From Lacibacter luteus (GTDB lineage Bacteria; Bacteroidota; Bacteroidia; Chitinophagales; Chitinophagaceae), in assembly GCF_004118265.1 (NCBI RefSeq), contig NZ_SDHW01000002.1, positions 682,001 through 746,000 of the forward strand: a stretch of 64,000 bases of DNA. Direction: 5' to 3'. Both the position numbers and the translations under genes were made by a program. Each line of letters begins with the position of its first letter. Within the stretch, counting starts at the first letter, position 1. Below the pieces are notes generated by a model. That model had not been told where the DNA came from and did no database searches. It saw only the letters and a program-made list of their open reading frames with translations. Below, one piece after another: positions 52,413-61,741 of this stretch.

Positions 52413-52456
52413 AGGTTCAGTATTTTTATGTTGCATAAAGTCCAATAACTGAACCT
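52413..52456 (+). terminator. Probable terminator of the amidohydrolase gene
   Basis: Arms AGGTTCAGT (52413-52421) and ACTGAACCT (52448-52456) with a 26-nt loop, followed by GACAATTTTT. The long loop makes it weaker than the others. Confidence 0.6.
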
Positions 52457-52522
52457 GACAATTTTTCCTTGTGCTCTTTAGTTTTAATGGATCGCTTCTT
52501 GTTAAGTTCAGTGTAAATTAGT

Positions 52523-54631
52523 ATGAGTACATTAGTTAAATTTTTAAGCAAGCGGTTGTTCATTTATATGCTGTTTATTCTTATGGGGCTATGCACCATA
52601 AGTGTATTGCTGTATAAGATGAACGAAGTGGGAAGAGAAACACTCAACTCCATTCAGAGGGAACGTACCATTATCAATAATGCAACCAACTTATTATCTG
52701 CAGCAGATGAAATGGCTATGGCGGGCCGTGGTTATTACATAACAGGAGAACAGGATTTTTTTGAAATATATCAACGTACACAGGCAGCTCTGATAGCTGA
52801 AACAGACCAATTAACCCGGTATACAACGCAGGCCATTATTTCTACAGCAGTAATTAACCATATCAGCATCTTAGTGCATAAACGGATTGCTATCTCAGAT
52901 AGTGTTGTTGCTTTAACTGCAATAAAAAGCCGACCATCTCCTGAAAAAATCAAACAATTTATTAAAGAAGGAACTGCGTTTTCAAATCAGTTGCGTAGAA
53001 ACATTCAGAAGTTTACTGATGAACGGTTACAATTGGTAAAAACAATGGAGGAAGAAAACAGAAGTACTGCAGGAAAATTGCAGTTGCTGTTTGCTGCTAA
53101 TATTATTTCGCTTATACTGGTTGTTGTTATTGGGTATAACTTTTTATACAAAAGTTTCAGAGCCAGAGCAAAAGCTGAAAAGATAATACAGAGTTACAGG
53201 CAAAGCAATCATTTCCTAAACTCACTTGCCGAAGGTGTGGTTGTACAAAATAAAAAAGGATATATTCTTGAAGCAAATACTGCTGCAGAACAGATTCTCG
53301 GTTTCACAGCAGGGCAAATGCAGGGTAAATCATCATTTGATCAGTTATGGCGAACAATTAAAGAAGATGGAACAGATTTTCCTGTTGAACAACGGCCTTC
53401 GATGCAGGTGCTTACTACCGGCAAACCCCAGGAAAATATAATCATGGGAGTGTACAAACCATCGGGTGAATTAAAATGGATAAAAATCAATTCACACCCT
53501 GTGTTTTCGGAAAGTGATGGAACGCTGACATCAGTTGTTACAAGTTTTACAGATATTACTGAAAGCAGAACAGCAAACGAAAAGCTGAAACAAAATGAAA
53601 CACGCATGCGGCTGGCGCTTGATAAAACGGGCGATAATGCATGGGAGCATAATTATGAAACAGGCGTTACTTGGTTCTCGGCAGCCAACAATCATTTTCT
53701 CGGCTATACTGCAGAAGAATTAAACGAAACAGAGAATGAAGATAAGTGGTGGAATAATACGCATCGGGATGATAAACATCTCTTGATTAAAAATGATGAA
53801 GAATATCGGCAAGGCATTCGAGACAGTCATTCGATTGAATACCGCATTTATCATAAAGACGGTTCAATGAAGTGGGTACTCGACAGAGGTATTGTTATTG
53901 AACGATCTGCAGAGGGAAGACCTTTGCTGATAGTAGGAACACATACCGACATTAGTAAAGAAAAACTGCTGCAGCAAAAACTGGTGCTGCAAGAACAGCA
54001 AAAGAAAACAGAGATTATTGAAGCAGTTATACAGGCGCAGGAACGTGAACGTTCTGAAATTGCATACGAATTGCACGAAAATATCAACCAGGTTTTATCG
54101 TCGGGAAAAATGATGCTCGACTTTGTTGCAACAGCAGATGAAAGCACTAACAACTACATTACACAGATCAAAAAAAATATTGGCGAAGCAGTTAATGAAA
54201 TAAGGAGGATCAGTCAGTCAATTAACCCAAAATCGTTAGAGCTTGTGGGCTTAAGTGGAGCTATTGATGATTTACTGGGCAGGATCAACAGCGATCAAAA
54301 ACTATCTATTTCTTATTATACAGAAGCATTTGATGAAACAAAGAAATACAATGCAGATGCTGAGCTAACTGTTTTCCGGATAGTACAGGAACAGATGATT
54401 AATATTATCCGCCATTCAAATGCAACTGATGTAACCATCGATCTCTCTTCAGATGATCATGAACTTTCGCTTTCGATTATTGATAATGGCATAGGAACCG
54501 ATCTTTCATCAATACAAAAAGGACTTGGTTTCAGAAATATTGTTAACCGTGCAGAGCATTACAACGGTCATGTAACCATTGATTCTGCGCCCGGCAAAGG
54601 ATGCAGGCTCGAACTTCATATTCCCGCCTGA
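52523..54631 (+). CDS. Membrane sensor histidine kinase with CHASE3 and PAS domains (NarL-type)
   Basis: A 702-aa protein. It has TM1 at about 12-31, a periplasmic four-helix CHASE3-like region at 35-185 and TM2 at 187-207. Two PAS domains follow (about 230-350; 360-480 with PAC-like YHKDGSMKWVLDRG). A HisKA_3 dimerisation domain has phospho-acceptor His518 in SEIAYELHEN. A HATPase domain closes the protein (IIRHSNATDV as N-box region, IIDNGIG and GLGFRNIVNRAEHYNG). Kinases of this class normally phosphorylate LuxR/NarL-type regulators, but none is encoded nearby. The signal is unknown. Confidence 0.92.
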   Translation: MSTLVKFLSKRLFIYMLFILMGLCTISVLLYKMNEVGRETLNSIQRERTIINNATNLLSAADEMAMAGRGYYITGEQDFFEIYQRTQAALIAETDQLTRYTTQAIISTAVINHISILVHKRIAISDSVVALTAIKSRPSPEKIKQFIKEGTAFSNQLRRNIQKFTDERLQLVKTMEEENRSTAGKLQLLFAANIISLILVVVIGYNFLYKSFRARAKAEKIIQSYRQSNHFLNSLAEGVVVQNKKGYILEANTAAEQILGFTAGQMQGKSSFDQLWRTIKEDGTDFPVEQRPSMQVLTTGKPQENIIMGVYKPSGELKWIKINSHPVFSESDGTLTSVVTSFTDITESRTANEKLKQNETRMRLALDKTGDNAWEHNYETGVTWFSAANNHFLGYTAEELNETENEDKWWNNTHRDDKHLLIKNDEEYRQGIRDSHSIEYRIYHKDGSMKWVLDRGIVIERSAEGRPLLIVGTHTDISKEKLLQQKLVLQEQQKKTEIIEAVIQAQERERSEIAYELHENINQVLSSGKMMLDFVATADESTNNYITQIKKNIGEAVNEIRRISQSINPKSLELVGLSGAIDDLLGRINSDQKLSISYYTEAFDETKKYNADAELTVFRIVQEQMINIIRHSNATDVTIDLSSDDHELSLSIIDNGIGTDLSSIQKGLGFRNIVNRAEHYNGHVTIDSAPGKGCRLELHIPA

Positions 54632-54675
54632 TAGCTGTCAGTTAATTCTGCAGGTCATCATTATTCAGATGGCTT

Positions 54676-54683
54676 TAACTTTG
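54676..54683 (+). promoter_or_regulatory. -7 promoter box for the DsbA-like gene
   Basis: TAACTTTG, an exact TAnnTTTG match ending 17 nt before the start codon, separates this gene from the kinase gene. Confidence 0.55.
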
Positions 54684-54700
54684 CTGCTTACATTTATACA

Positions 54701-55363
54701 ATGCAACCTTTACTTATTTATTGTTACGATGCTTATTGCGGATGGTGCTATGGTTTCAGTTCCGTAATGAAAAAAATTGATGCGGCATACGGAGACCGTT
54801 TGCAGATAGAAGTGTTAAGCGGCGGAATGATCTTGCCCGAACAGCCTGTACACATAAGTGCAACAGCAGAATATATAAAAGGCGCTTACAAAACAGTGGA
54901 AGAGTACACGGGAATAAAGTTTGGTGAAGATTATCTCTGGCACATCAACAATCCCGATCAAAGCGATTGGTTTCCTTCATCAGAAAAGCCGGCGATTGCA
55001 CTTTGTATTTTTAAGGAACTGTTTCCCGATCAACAGGTAAGCTTTGCCTCCGATCTGCAATACAGTCTGCATTACGAAGGAAGAGATTTGACCGATAATG
55101 AAGCATACCGTCATTTGCTGGAGAAATACAATATACCTGTTGATGATTTTTACAGCAAGCTTGCGTCGGAAGAATATCGAGAGAAAGCATATTACGAATT
55201 TCAGCTCTGCAAACAATTACAGGTATCCGGTTTTCCACAGGTATTAATGCAGTTGACCGAATCGAAATTTCATTTGCTTGCAAAAGGTTATACCGATTAC
55301 GATACACTTGCAAAGCGCATTCATCTTGTTTTAACCGAAGTGGAAAACAATTCTTACAACTAA
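54701..55363 (+). CDS. DsbA family protein (FrnE-like thioredoxin fold)
   Basis: A 220-aa cytoplasmic protein (no signal peptide) with a thioredoxin-fold active site YCYDAYCGWCYGF (Cys13-x-x-Cys16). The DsbA-like helical insert follows, and the cis-Pro region is VSGFPQVLMQ near residue 178. This is the FrnE/polyketide-associated branch, found in oxidative-stress and disulfide isomerase roles. It precedes the PfkB kinase gene by 13 bp. Confidence 0.9.
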   Translation: MQPLLIYCYDAYCGWCYGFSSVMKKIDAAYGDRLQIEVLSGGMILPEQPVHISATAEYIKGAYKTVEEYTGIKFGEDYLWHINNPDQSDWFPSSEKPAIALCIFKELFPDQQVSFASDLQYSLHYEGRDLTDNEAYRHLLEKYNIPVDDFYSKLASEEYREKAYYEFQLCKQLQVSGFPQVLMQLTESKFHLLAKGYTDYDTLAKRIHLVLTEVENNSYN

Positions 55364-55376
55364 CACAACGCATTAC

Positions 55377-56291
55377 ATGATACTTACAGTAACCCTTAAT
55401 CCCTGCATTGATAAAAGTTCGCAGGCTGAACAATTGAAACCTGAAAGCAAACTCCGTTGCACCGAAGTGGTGAATGAGCCCGGTGGTGGTGGCATTAATG
55501 TAAGTAAAGCATTGAAGCGATTGGAAACATCTTCAGTGGCATTGTTTCCTGCAGGCGGACATAATGGTGATATGTTATGTTCCTTGTTGCGTGAAGAAGA
55601 ATTGGAGTTTCATGCTGTAGATACAAAAGTAGAAACAAGAGAGAATTGGATCATTCTTGAAACATCAACCGTTAATCAATACCGTTTTACATTTCCCGGC
55701 AGAGAAGTGCAGGAAGAAACAATTAAAACATTGATTGATCAGATACGCAACTTCACACCCGAGTATGTGATTGCAAGCGGAAGTTTACCTCCCGGCTTGC
55801 CCGATCATTTTTATGGATTGATCGTAAAAAATGCAAAAGCTGTTGGTGCAAAATGTATTGTTGATACAAGTGGTCCAGCATTACAGGCATTACAAGGCAA
55901 AGGCGCTTACCTCATTAAACCAAATATTGGCGAGCTGTGTAAAATGCTGAATGTAGAGTGGCTTGATAAGAATGAAGTGCCTGATGCAGCTCAACAAGCA
56001 ATACGTGATGGTTTTGCAGAATTGATTGCCGTAAGTATGGGTCCTGATGGTGCATGGTTGGTAAGTCAAGAGGAACGTTATTTTGCAGCTGCACCAAAGG
56101 TTGAGAAGCGAAGCACTGTTGGTGCAGGCGATAGTATGGTGGCGGGCATGACGTATATGTTACAACAGCAACGTTCATTAAAAGAAGTCATCAGTTTTGG
56201 TGTGTCCTGTGGCAGCGCTGCCACTATGAACGAAGGCACACAGTTGTTTAAAAAAGCAGATGCGGAACGCCTGTTTGCAGGCATGGACTGA
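55377..56291 (+). CDS. PfkB family hexose kinase (1-phosphofructokinase-like)
   Basis: A 304-aa ribokinase-fold sugar kinase. The start MILTVTLNPCIDKSSQ is characteristic of the phosphofructokinase-B/FruK/LacC group. GGGGINVSKALKRLE is the substrate region, ASGSLPPGLP lies in the middle, and the catalytic signature near the end is VGAGDSMVAGMTY with the base Asp. It phosphorylates fructose 6-phosphate, fructose 1-phosphate or tagatose 6-phosphate; which one is not decided. It is probably co-transcribed with the DsbA-like gene (13-bp gap). Confidence 0.9.
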   Translation: MILTVTLNPCIDKSSQAEQLKPESKLRCTEVVNEPGGGGINVSKALKRLETSSVALFPAGGHNGDMLCSLLREEELEFHAVDTKVETRENWIILETSTVNQYRFTFPGREVQEETIKTLIDQIRNFTPEYVIASGSLPPGLPDHFYGLIVKNAKAVGAKCIVDTSGPALQALQGKGAYLIKPNIGELCKMLNVEWLDKNEVPDAAQQAIRDGFAELIAVSMGPDGAWLVSQEERYFAAAPKVEKRSTVGAGDSMVAGMTYMLQQQRSLKEVISFGVSCGSAATMNEGTQLFKKADAERLFAGMD

Positions 56292-56430
56292 TTTCCATAG
56301 AAACAACTCCACCTGAAGTAGTACACAAACGAATTCTTCTACCGTTAAAGATTCCAAAGTTCGATAAGAAAAAAAGTTATGAAAGGAACACTCAAACGTG
56401 TAAAAAAATAATCGGCCATTAGCCTTTTAC

Positions 56431-56453
56431 AGCCCCTTGTTTTGCAAGGGGCT
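56431..56453 (+). terminator. Rho-independent terminator of the PfkB kinase gene
   Basis: Arms AGCCCCTTG (56431-56439) and CAAGGGGCT (56445-56453), followed by TTTTTTT. Confidence 0.93.
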
Positions 56454-56482
56454 TTTTTTATATTTTTAGAAAAATAATCAGC

Positions 56483-57499
56483 ATGCTCACCACCCGCATC
56501 ATCAATCCGAAAATGATCATTCAGTTTGCCTGGCGTTTGCAGGCTGTTTGTATTGCTATCAGCGGACTTGTATTTTTTCTTCATGATATTTTAGACATCA
56601 AATCAATCGCTATTCCTTTTTTGCCGGTGGCAACCATTGGTACGGCCGTTGCTTTTTATGTGGGCTTTAAAAACAACTCGGCGTATGATCGTTTATGGGA
56701 GGCAAGAAGAGTATGGGGCAGTATTACCAATGCAACACGCATGTGGGGTGCAATGGTGATGGATGTGGTTGCATCAAGAGACAAAGGATCGGCTGAAGCA
56801 TATGCTGCAAAAAAAGAATTGCTGTACCGCCATCTTGCATGGCTCAACATGCTGCGTTTGCAATTGCGCCGCAATCCAGTGTTTAAAGAATCGTGGTATG
56901 TACGTTCACCAAAGCTGCAGGTGGTGAAAGATATCTTTGGTGAAAATAAGTTTGAACCACAGGCGGAAGAAGTGATGCATAAATTTTTAAGTGAGGAAGA
57001 CAGAAAATTGTTTGAAGGAAAAGCAAACATCGCATCGGCTATTATGAAGCGGCAGAATGAAGAACTGATAGAAATCAAAAATAAAGGATGGCTTGATGAA
57101 CTTGAGCACAGTGATATGGGCAAGCTGGTGCTTGAGTTTTATAATCAGCAAGGTGCATCGGAACGCATCAAGAGTTTTCCATTTCCACGGCAGTATGCAA
57201 GTTTCAGTACAGCGTTTGTATTCATTTTTATTTTCCTGCTTCCGTTTTCAATTATTGGTGAGCTGGCAAAACTCAATTCCAACATTAACTGGCTGGTGAT
57301 CCCGTTTACCATGCTCATTGCATGGGTGTTTGCAGTAATGGAACAGATCGGTGATGCAAGTGAAAACCCATTTGATAATGGCGTGAATGATATACCGATG
57401 ACGGCCATCTGCCGCAATCTTGAAATTGAACTACGTGAAATGCTGGGCGAAAAAGAATTACCGCCACGTATTGAACCTGTGCAGGGGATATTGATGTGA
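56483..57499 (+). CDS. Bestrophin-family channel protein (UPF0187)
   Basis: A 338-aa membrane protein of the bacterial bestrophin/UPF0187 family. It shows FLPVATIGTAVAFYVGFKNNSAYDRLWEARRVWG (around 44-77), which holds the family's pore-region NSAYDRLWEAR, and FPFPRQYASFSTAFVFIF later. The final section has EQIGDASENPFDNGVNDIPM, a conserved calcium-clasp-like acidic stretch. Bacterial homologues form pentameric ion channels, often cation-conducting. It is followed by a copy of an inverted repeat. Confidence 0.92.
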   Translation: MLTTRIINPKMIIQFAWRLQAVCIAISGLVFFLHDILDIKSIAIPFLPVATIGTAVAFYVGFKNNSAYDRLWEARRVWGSITNATRMWGAMVMDVVASRDKGSAEAYAAKKELLYRHLAWLNMLRLQLRRNPVFKESWYVRSPKLQVVKDIFGENKFEPQAEEVMHKFLSEEDRKLFEGKANIASAIMKRQNEELIEIKNKGWLDELEHSDMGKLVLEFYNQQGASERIKSFPFPRQYASFSTAFVFIFIFLLPFSIIGELAKLNSNINWLVIPFTMLIAWVFAVMEQIGDASENPFDNGVNDIPMTAICRNLEIELREMLGEKELPPRIEPVQGILM

Positions 57500-57512
57500 A
57501 GAAGATAGAGGG

Positions 57513-57535
57513 ATAGAGTCACTGATGACACGGAT
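57513..57535 (+). repeat. Left inverted repeat flanking the AT-rich lipoprotein gene
   Basis: 23 bp reading ATAGAGTCACTG... to ...ACACGGAT. Its reverse complement occurs at 58328-58350 with 22 of 23 bases identical. Confidence 0.85.
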
Positions 57536-57576
57536 TGGAAGGATTTGTACTGATTTAACTATTACAAAGAAACGAT

Positions 57577-58257
57577 ATGAAGCAACGTAAGATTGGATAT
57601 TTGTTATTTTTCATCATCTCTGTTCAATCTTGTTTTATTATGCAGAGAAACAAAATAAACAGCTCGGACATTATTGAATCGAATTACATTAATTATGTTG
57701 ACTCAAACGGCTATGTAAATACTGGCATCTATAATAAAGACAAAATATGGGGCTTTAACACAGCTGAAGCAGCTAAGTACAAAATGAATAAGAAAGGCGA
57801 CAACTTTTTTTATTATGAGCTATTAAAATTTGAATCTATAACATTAAGTATCTACGACACTATTTCGTTTAGATTAAACTTCAATCATTCAGATAGCTCT
57901 TATTATATTATTTACGACAACACTTATAACCAATATTTGAAGAAATTTGAAATTGAAATATCCGTTGTTCCTCTACTTTATAAAGGCAAGGTTACAAATA
58001 GTATAGACTGTGATTCGTGTTTGATTTATAAGTATGAATCAGAATACAAAGGTGGGTGCTATGACTGGTTCTTTAATGATTCGATAGGATTTTTAAAAAC
58101 ATACGGACCATATGATCATTTAAAAACAAACATTAATGATTGGGAAATTGATTGTATACGCCGTGAGCCTAATTATAATTATTCAATAAAATTATTAACT
58201 GCTATTAAAGCAAATAAAAATTTCCATACCCGCTGCTCTGTTGGGGAGCTTTGGTGA
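57577..58257 (+). CDS. AT-rich lipoprotein of unknown function
   Basis: A 226-aa protein with a lipoprotein-like signal (MKQRKIGYLLFFIISVQSC, lipobox Cys19). It is rich in Asn, Lys, Tyr, Ile and Ser and contains repeated Tyr/Asn segments (NYINYVDSNGYVNTG; NYNYSIKLLTAIKANKN). There are cysteine pairs in CDSC and CYDW. No family was recognised. The gene is visibly more AT-rich than its neighbours and lies between 23-bp inverted repeats, so horizontal acquisition is likely (inference). Confidence 0.7.
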   Translation: MKQRKIGYLLFFIISVQSCFIMQRNKINSSDIIESNYINYVDSNGYVNTGIYNKDKIWGFNTAEAAKYKMNKKGDNFFYYELLKFESITLSIYDTISFRLNFNHSDSSYYIIYDNTYNQYLKKFEIEISVVPLLYKGKVTNSIDCDSCLIYKYESEYKGGCYDWFFNDSIGFLKTYGPYDHLKTNINDWEIDCIRREPNYNYSIKLLTAIKANKNFHTRCSVGELW

Positions 58258-58284
58258 ATCATTCTTGCAGATTCTCTAAATATT

Positions 58285-58309
58285 AAGAGCCGCTTTCAAT
58301 GCGGCTCTT
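58285..58309 (+). terminator. Rho-independent terminator of the AT-rich gene
   Basis: Arms AAGAGCCGC (58285-58293) and GCGGCTCTT (58301-58309) with loop TTTCAAT, followed by TTGT. Confidence 0.88.
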
Positions 58310-58327
58310 TTGTATTCTATCAGTAGT

Positions 58328-58350
58328 ATCCGTGTCATCTGTGACTCTAT
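58328..58350 (-). repeat. Right inverted repeat flanking the AT-rich lipoprotein gene
   Basis: Reverse complement of 57513-57535 with one mismatch. It lies 6 bp before the end of the convergent sortilin-like gene. Confidence 0.85.
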
Positions 58351-58356
58351 TTTTTA

Positions 58357-61300
58357 TCACAAACCTCTCCACTCAGGCAAACGTCCCGGTGTATAAGGCG
58401 CACCATTCTTTTCCAGAATATTTTCAATACGTTTTACTTCTTCAGCAATTGCTTTCAGTTCGTTGTAAACAGGAGTGAATTGTTTAGCAGCGATCTGGTA
58501 ATTGTTGAGTTGTGTTTGTGTAGGTGCAGCAGTGGTATTCCACAATGCACCTGTGATGTAACCGATACGTCCGTTTACAGATGGTGATGTTTCAAACTCT
58601 CTTCTTGCCATCGATGCATCTCCATTTAATATACGATTTACTGCATTCAAGCGTTTTTCAATACTCTGCAATGCTGTGGAAAGATCAAGTGTTTGCTTAG
58701 GCGTTTCAATAACAGCCTGTTTCATGTAACGTACTTTGTTTACCAACTCGCCACGGTATTGATCGGTTGCAGCCACTACTCGACTTAACTCTGCAATCTT
58801 TTTACAGAAATCATCTAATGCTTTTTTATCAGTTGCTGGAAGTGTTGCTGCATTCAACGCCATTGCTTTGAATGTTTGCACAGGCGATAAGTCGGTGTAC
58901 ACACCATCTTCAAACTTACTCAACGACACTTTGTACGTGCCGGGTAAGGCGAAGTAACCCTGATCAGGTGAACTGAAGGCAAACGATTCATCGAACGGTG
59001 TAAAATCAATCGGGCCAAATGGTGAAGTGCGGAAATCCCATACAATACGTTTCAAACCCTTCTTCGCCGGTACTTTTATGCGACGAACAATATTGCCGCC
59101 TTCATCTGTTACAGTAAACAACAAATGCGGTGCAGGTTGTTCATCTTCCAATCGCAATGAATCAGGTGATGGATAAACCGGCGCTTCGCCTTTCTTTATT
59201 TTTTCTGCTTCTGCAGCTCTGCGTTTTTCTTTAATGGTCTTAATGTCTTCTTTCAGATAATATGTAAACACTGCACCTACTTTCGGATTTGGTGTGGTAA
59301 AGAAACTTTCGCCCTGGAAACCTTTGCCTCTTACACCCAATGGTTGCGATTCAATAAACATCCATGCATCTTTCACCGGGAAGATCACTGCTTCTTTTTC
59401 GAGGTCTGCACGTTTTAAATGACGCAATGGAGTATAATCATCCAGCACATAAAAACCACGACCGAATGTTGCAAGGATCAAATCGTTTTCTCTCTTCTGT
59501 ATCTCCAGATCTTTTACAGCAATCGTTGGCAGGTTGCCTTTCATCTGTATCCATTTGTTACCGCCATCAATACTTACAAACAAACCAAACTCGGTGCCAA
59601 CAAATAATAAATCTTTGTTTACATGATCTTCTGCAATGGTATAAGATGTACCACGCTCAGGTAAATTATTCGTGATGGCTTTCCATGTTTTACCGCCATC
59701 ACTTGTTTTATACACATACGGATGAAAATCGCCGTAGCGATGATGATTGAATGTTACATACGCTATATTCTTATCGTGCTGCGAAGTGATGATGTGATTC
59801 ACATAAGTACGTTCAGGCACTCCGGCAATATTATCAATCTTCATCCAGTTAGCACCGCCATCAGTTGTTATCTGTATCAATCCATCATCCGTACCAACAT
59901 AAATGGTATTCTCATCGAATTTCGATTCAGCAATCGTCGTGATGTTACCATAAATATCTGTTGAACCATTCTTCGCCACCGCATCCATACTCCACACTTT
60001 ACCCATCACCGGTAATTTGTTGCGATCAATCTGTCTTGTTAAATCAGGACTGATCACTTTCCATGTATTACCTCGATCATCAGTACGAAATAATTTATTA
60101 GCACCATGATAAAGTCGTTTGTTATCATACTTCGAGATCACCAATGGCGCATCCCAATTCCAACGATATGCTTCACCTTCTGGTTCCTGTGCCTGGATAA
60201 ATAAAAACTCACCACTCTTTCTGTCGTAACGTGTAACTGCACCATACTGCGCCTGCGAAAAAACAATATCAGGATTTGTTTGATCGATCTGCGATTCATA
60301 CCCATCACCCAAACTGGTGAAATACCAATCGGAATTCATAATACCATTTGCACTCAACGTACGTGATGGTCCGCCCAAGCTGAAGTTATCCTGCGTACCA
60401 CCATGAATATGATAGAATGGAAACGCATTATCTGTTGCTGCTTTGTAAAACTGTGTAACAGGAAGATTGGCTTTAAAATCCCAGTTGCTGCCTGCATCAT
60501 AACTTTCGTACACACCACCATCGCAACCAACTAAATAATGATCGGTATTGTTTGGATTGATCCAGATCACATGGTTATCGATATGCTTACTCTTTTCACC
60601 AAGAATAGAAAAATTCTTACCGCCATCGTTACTTACACCGAGATAAACATTGATGACAAAAATTTTGTTGACATCTTTCGGATCGCAAAAAAGTTTCTGA
60701 TAGTAATTGCCTGAAGTAGCATAACCACTTTGCTTTTCCCAGCTTGCCCCACGATCGGTACTTTTAAACACGCCACCTTTTCCTTCTGGTGCTTCCACCA
60801 CGCAATACAACACATCAGGATTTACTGGTGAATAATTCAAACCAATACGACCAATATCGCCGCCGGGTAATCCACTCATCATCTTATTCCATGTAGCCCC
60901 GCCATCTGTACTTTTATACAATGCAGATTCGGGCCCGCCACCAATATAAGTAAACACTTTCCGCTGACGTTGATGCGCCGCTGCATATACAATGTTTGGA
61001 TGCCGTGGATCAACCATCACTTCATTAAAGCCTGTGTGCTCACTTACATTCAACACCTGCTTCCATGTTTTACCACCATCGGTTGTTTTATAAATACCAC
61101 GTTCACCACCGCTGTTCCAAACAGGACCGTATGCAGCAACGTAAACTACATCACTGTTCTTCGGATCAATGGCAATACGACCGATATGTTCTGAATTTTT
61201 TAACCCAGCATTCTTCCAGCTCTTGCCACCATCTTCACTTTTATATACTCCATCGCCATAACCAACCACACGCTGATTATTATTTTCACCACTACCCACC

Positions 61301-61650
61301 CATACAACATTCGTGTTGGTTGGATCGATAGCAACACAACCAATGGAGAATGCACCTTCTCCATCAAAAATGGGAGTGTAGGTAATGCCAGCGTTGTTTG
61401 TTTTCCAAACACCACCTGCAGCTGATGCTACATAATATTCACTGGTATTGTTGGGATTCACAGCAATATCTGCAATACGTCCCGACGTAATGGCCGGACC
61501 AACACTGCGGAACTGAAGTCCGATCAATAAGCCTGTGTTGAGAATATCTTTCGGTTCTTCTTTTGCAGGAGCTGTTGTTTTCTTTTGTGCATGCAATGCA
61601 AATACTGAAACGATCAGCAAGCCGGTGCTGAAGAGTTTGGAAACGTTCAT
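58357..61650 (-). CDS. Large secreted BNR/VPS10 (sortilin-like) repeat protein
   Basis: A 1097-aa protein with a signal peptide (start at 61650: MNVSKLFSTGLLIVSVFALH, then AQ). Residues about 30-780 form a beta-propeller-type array of Asp-box/BNR repeats: DGGKSWKNAG, DGGKTWKQVL, DGGATWNKM, DRGNTWKVI, DGGANWMKI and DGGKTWKAI. This is the pattern of sortilin-like glycoside-binding proteins. The C-terminal ~250 residues are a beta domain plus a helical segment (DKKALDDFCKKIAELSRVV). Members are secreted; enzymatic activity is not proven. A longer upstream ATG (61722) adds 24 residues before the signal and is not chosen. Confidence 0.9.
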   Translation of the reverse strand: MNVSKLFSTGLLIVSVFALHAQKKTTAPAKEEPKDILNTGLLIGLQFRSVGPAITSGRIADIAVNPNNTSEYYVASAAGGVWKTNNAGITYTPIFDGEGAFSIGCVAIDPTNTNVVWVGSGENNNQRVVGYGDGVYKSEDGGKSWKNAGLKNSEHIGRIAIDPKNSDVVYVAAYGPVWNSGGERGIYKTTDGGKTWKQVLNVSEHTGFNEVMVDPRHPNIVYAAAHQRQRKVFTYIGGGPESALYKSTDGGATWNKMMSGLPGGDIGRIGLNYSPVNPDVLYCVVEAPEGKGGVFKSTDRGASWEKQSGYATSGNYYQKLFCDPKDVNKIFVINVYLGVSNDGGKNFSILGEKSKHIDNHVIWINPNNTDHYLVGCDGGVYESYDAGSNWDFKANLPVTQFYKAATDNAFPFYHIHGGTQDNFSLGGPSRTLSANGIMNSDWYFTSLGDGYESQIDQTNPDIVFSQAQYGAVTRYDRKSGEFLFIQAQEPEGEAYRWNWDAPLVISKYDNKRLYHGANKLFRTDDRGNTWKVISPDLTRQIDRNKLPVMGKVWSMDAVAKNGSTDIYGNITTIAESKFDENTIYVGTDDGLIQITTDGGANWMKIDNIAGVPERTYVNHIITSQHDKNIAYVTFNHHRYGDFHPYVYKTSDGGKTWKAITNNLPERGTSYTIAEDHVNKDLLFVGTEFGLFVSIDGGNKWIQMKGNLPTIAVKDLEIQKRENDLILATFGRGFYVLDDYTPLRHLKRADLEKEAVIFPVKDAWMFIESQPLGVRGKGFQGESFFTTPNPKVGAVFTYYLKEDIKTIKEKRRAAEAEKIKKGEAPVYPSPDSLRLEDEQPAPHLLFTVTDEGGNIVRRIKVPAKKGLKRIVWDFRTSPFGPIDFTPFDESFAFSSPDQGYFALPGTYKVSLSKFEDGVYTDLSPVQTFKAMALNAATLPATDKKALDDFCKKIAELSRVVAATDQYRGELVNKVRYMKQAVIETPKQTLDLSTALQSIEKRLNAVNRILNGDASMARREFETSPSVNGRIGYITGALWNTTAAPTQTQLNNYQIAAKQFTPVYNELKAIAEEVKRIENILEKNGAPYTPGRLPEWRGL

Positions 61651-61741
61651 AACAGTTGGTTTTGAAAATGGATAAGGAAGGTAAATAAAAAAGTTGACCA
61701 TGTGTACGATCAACTTTTCCATTTATAAAATCAGAAATCCG

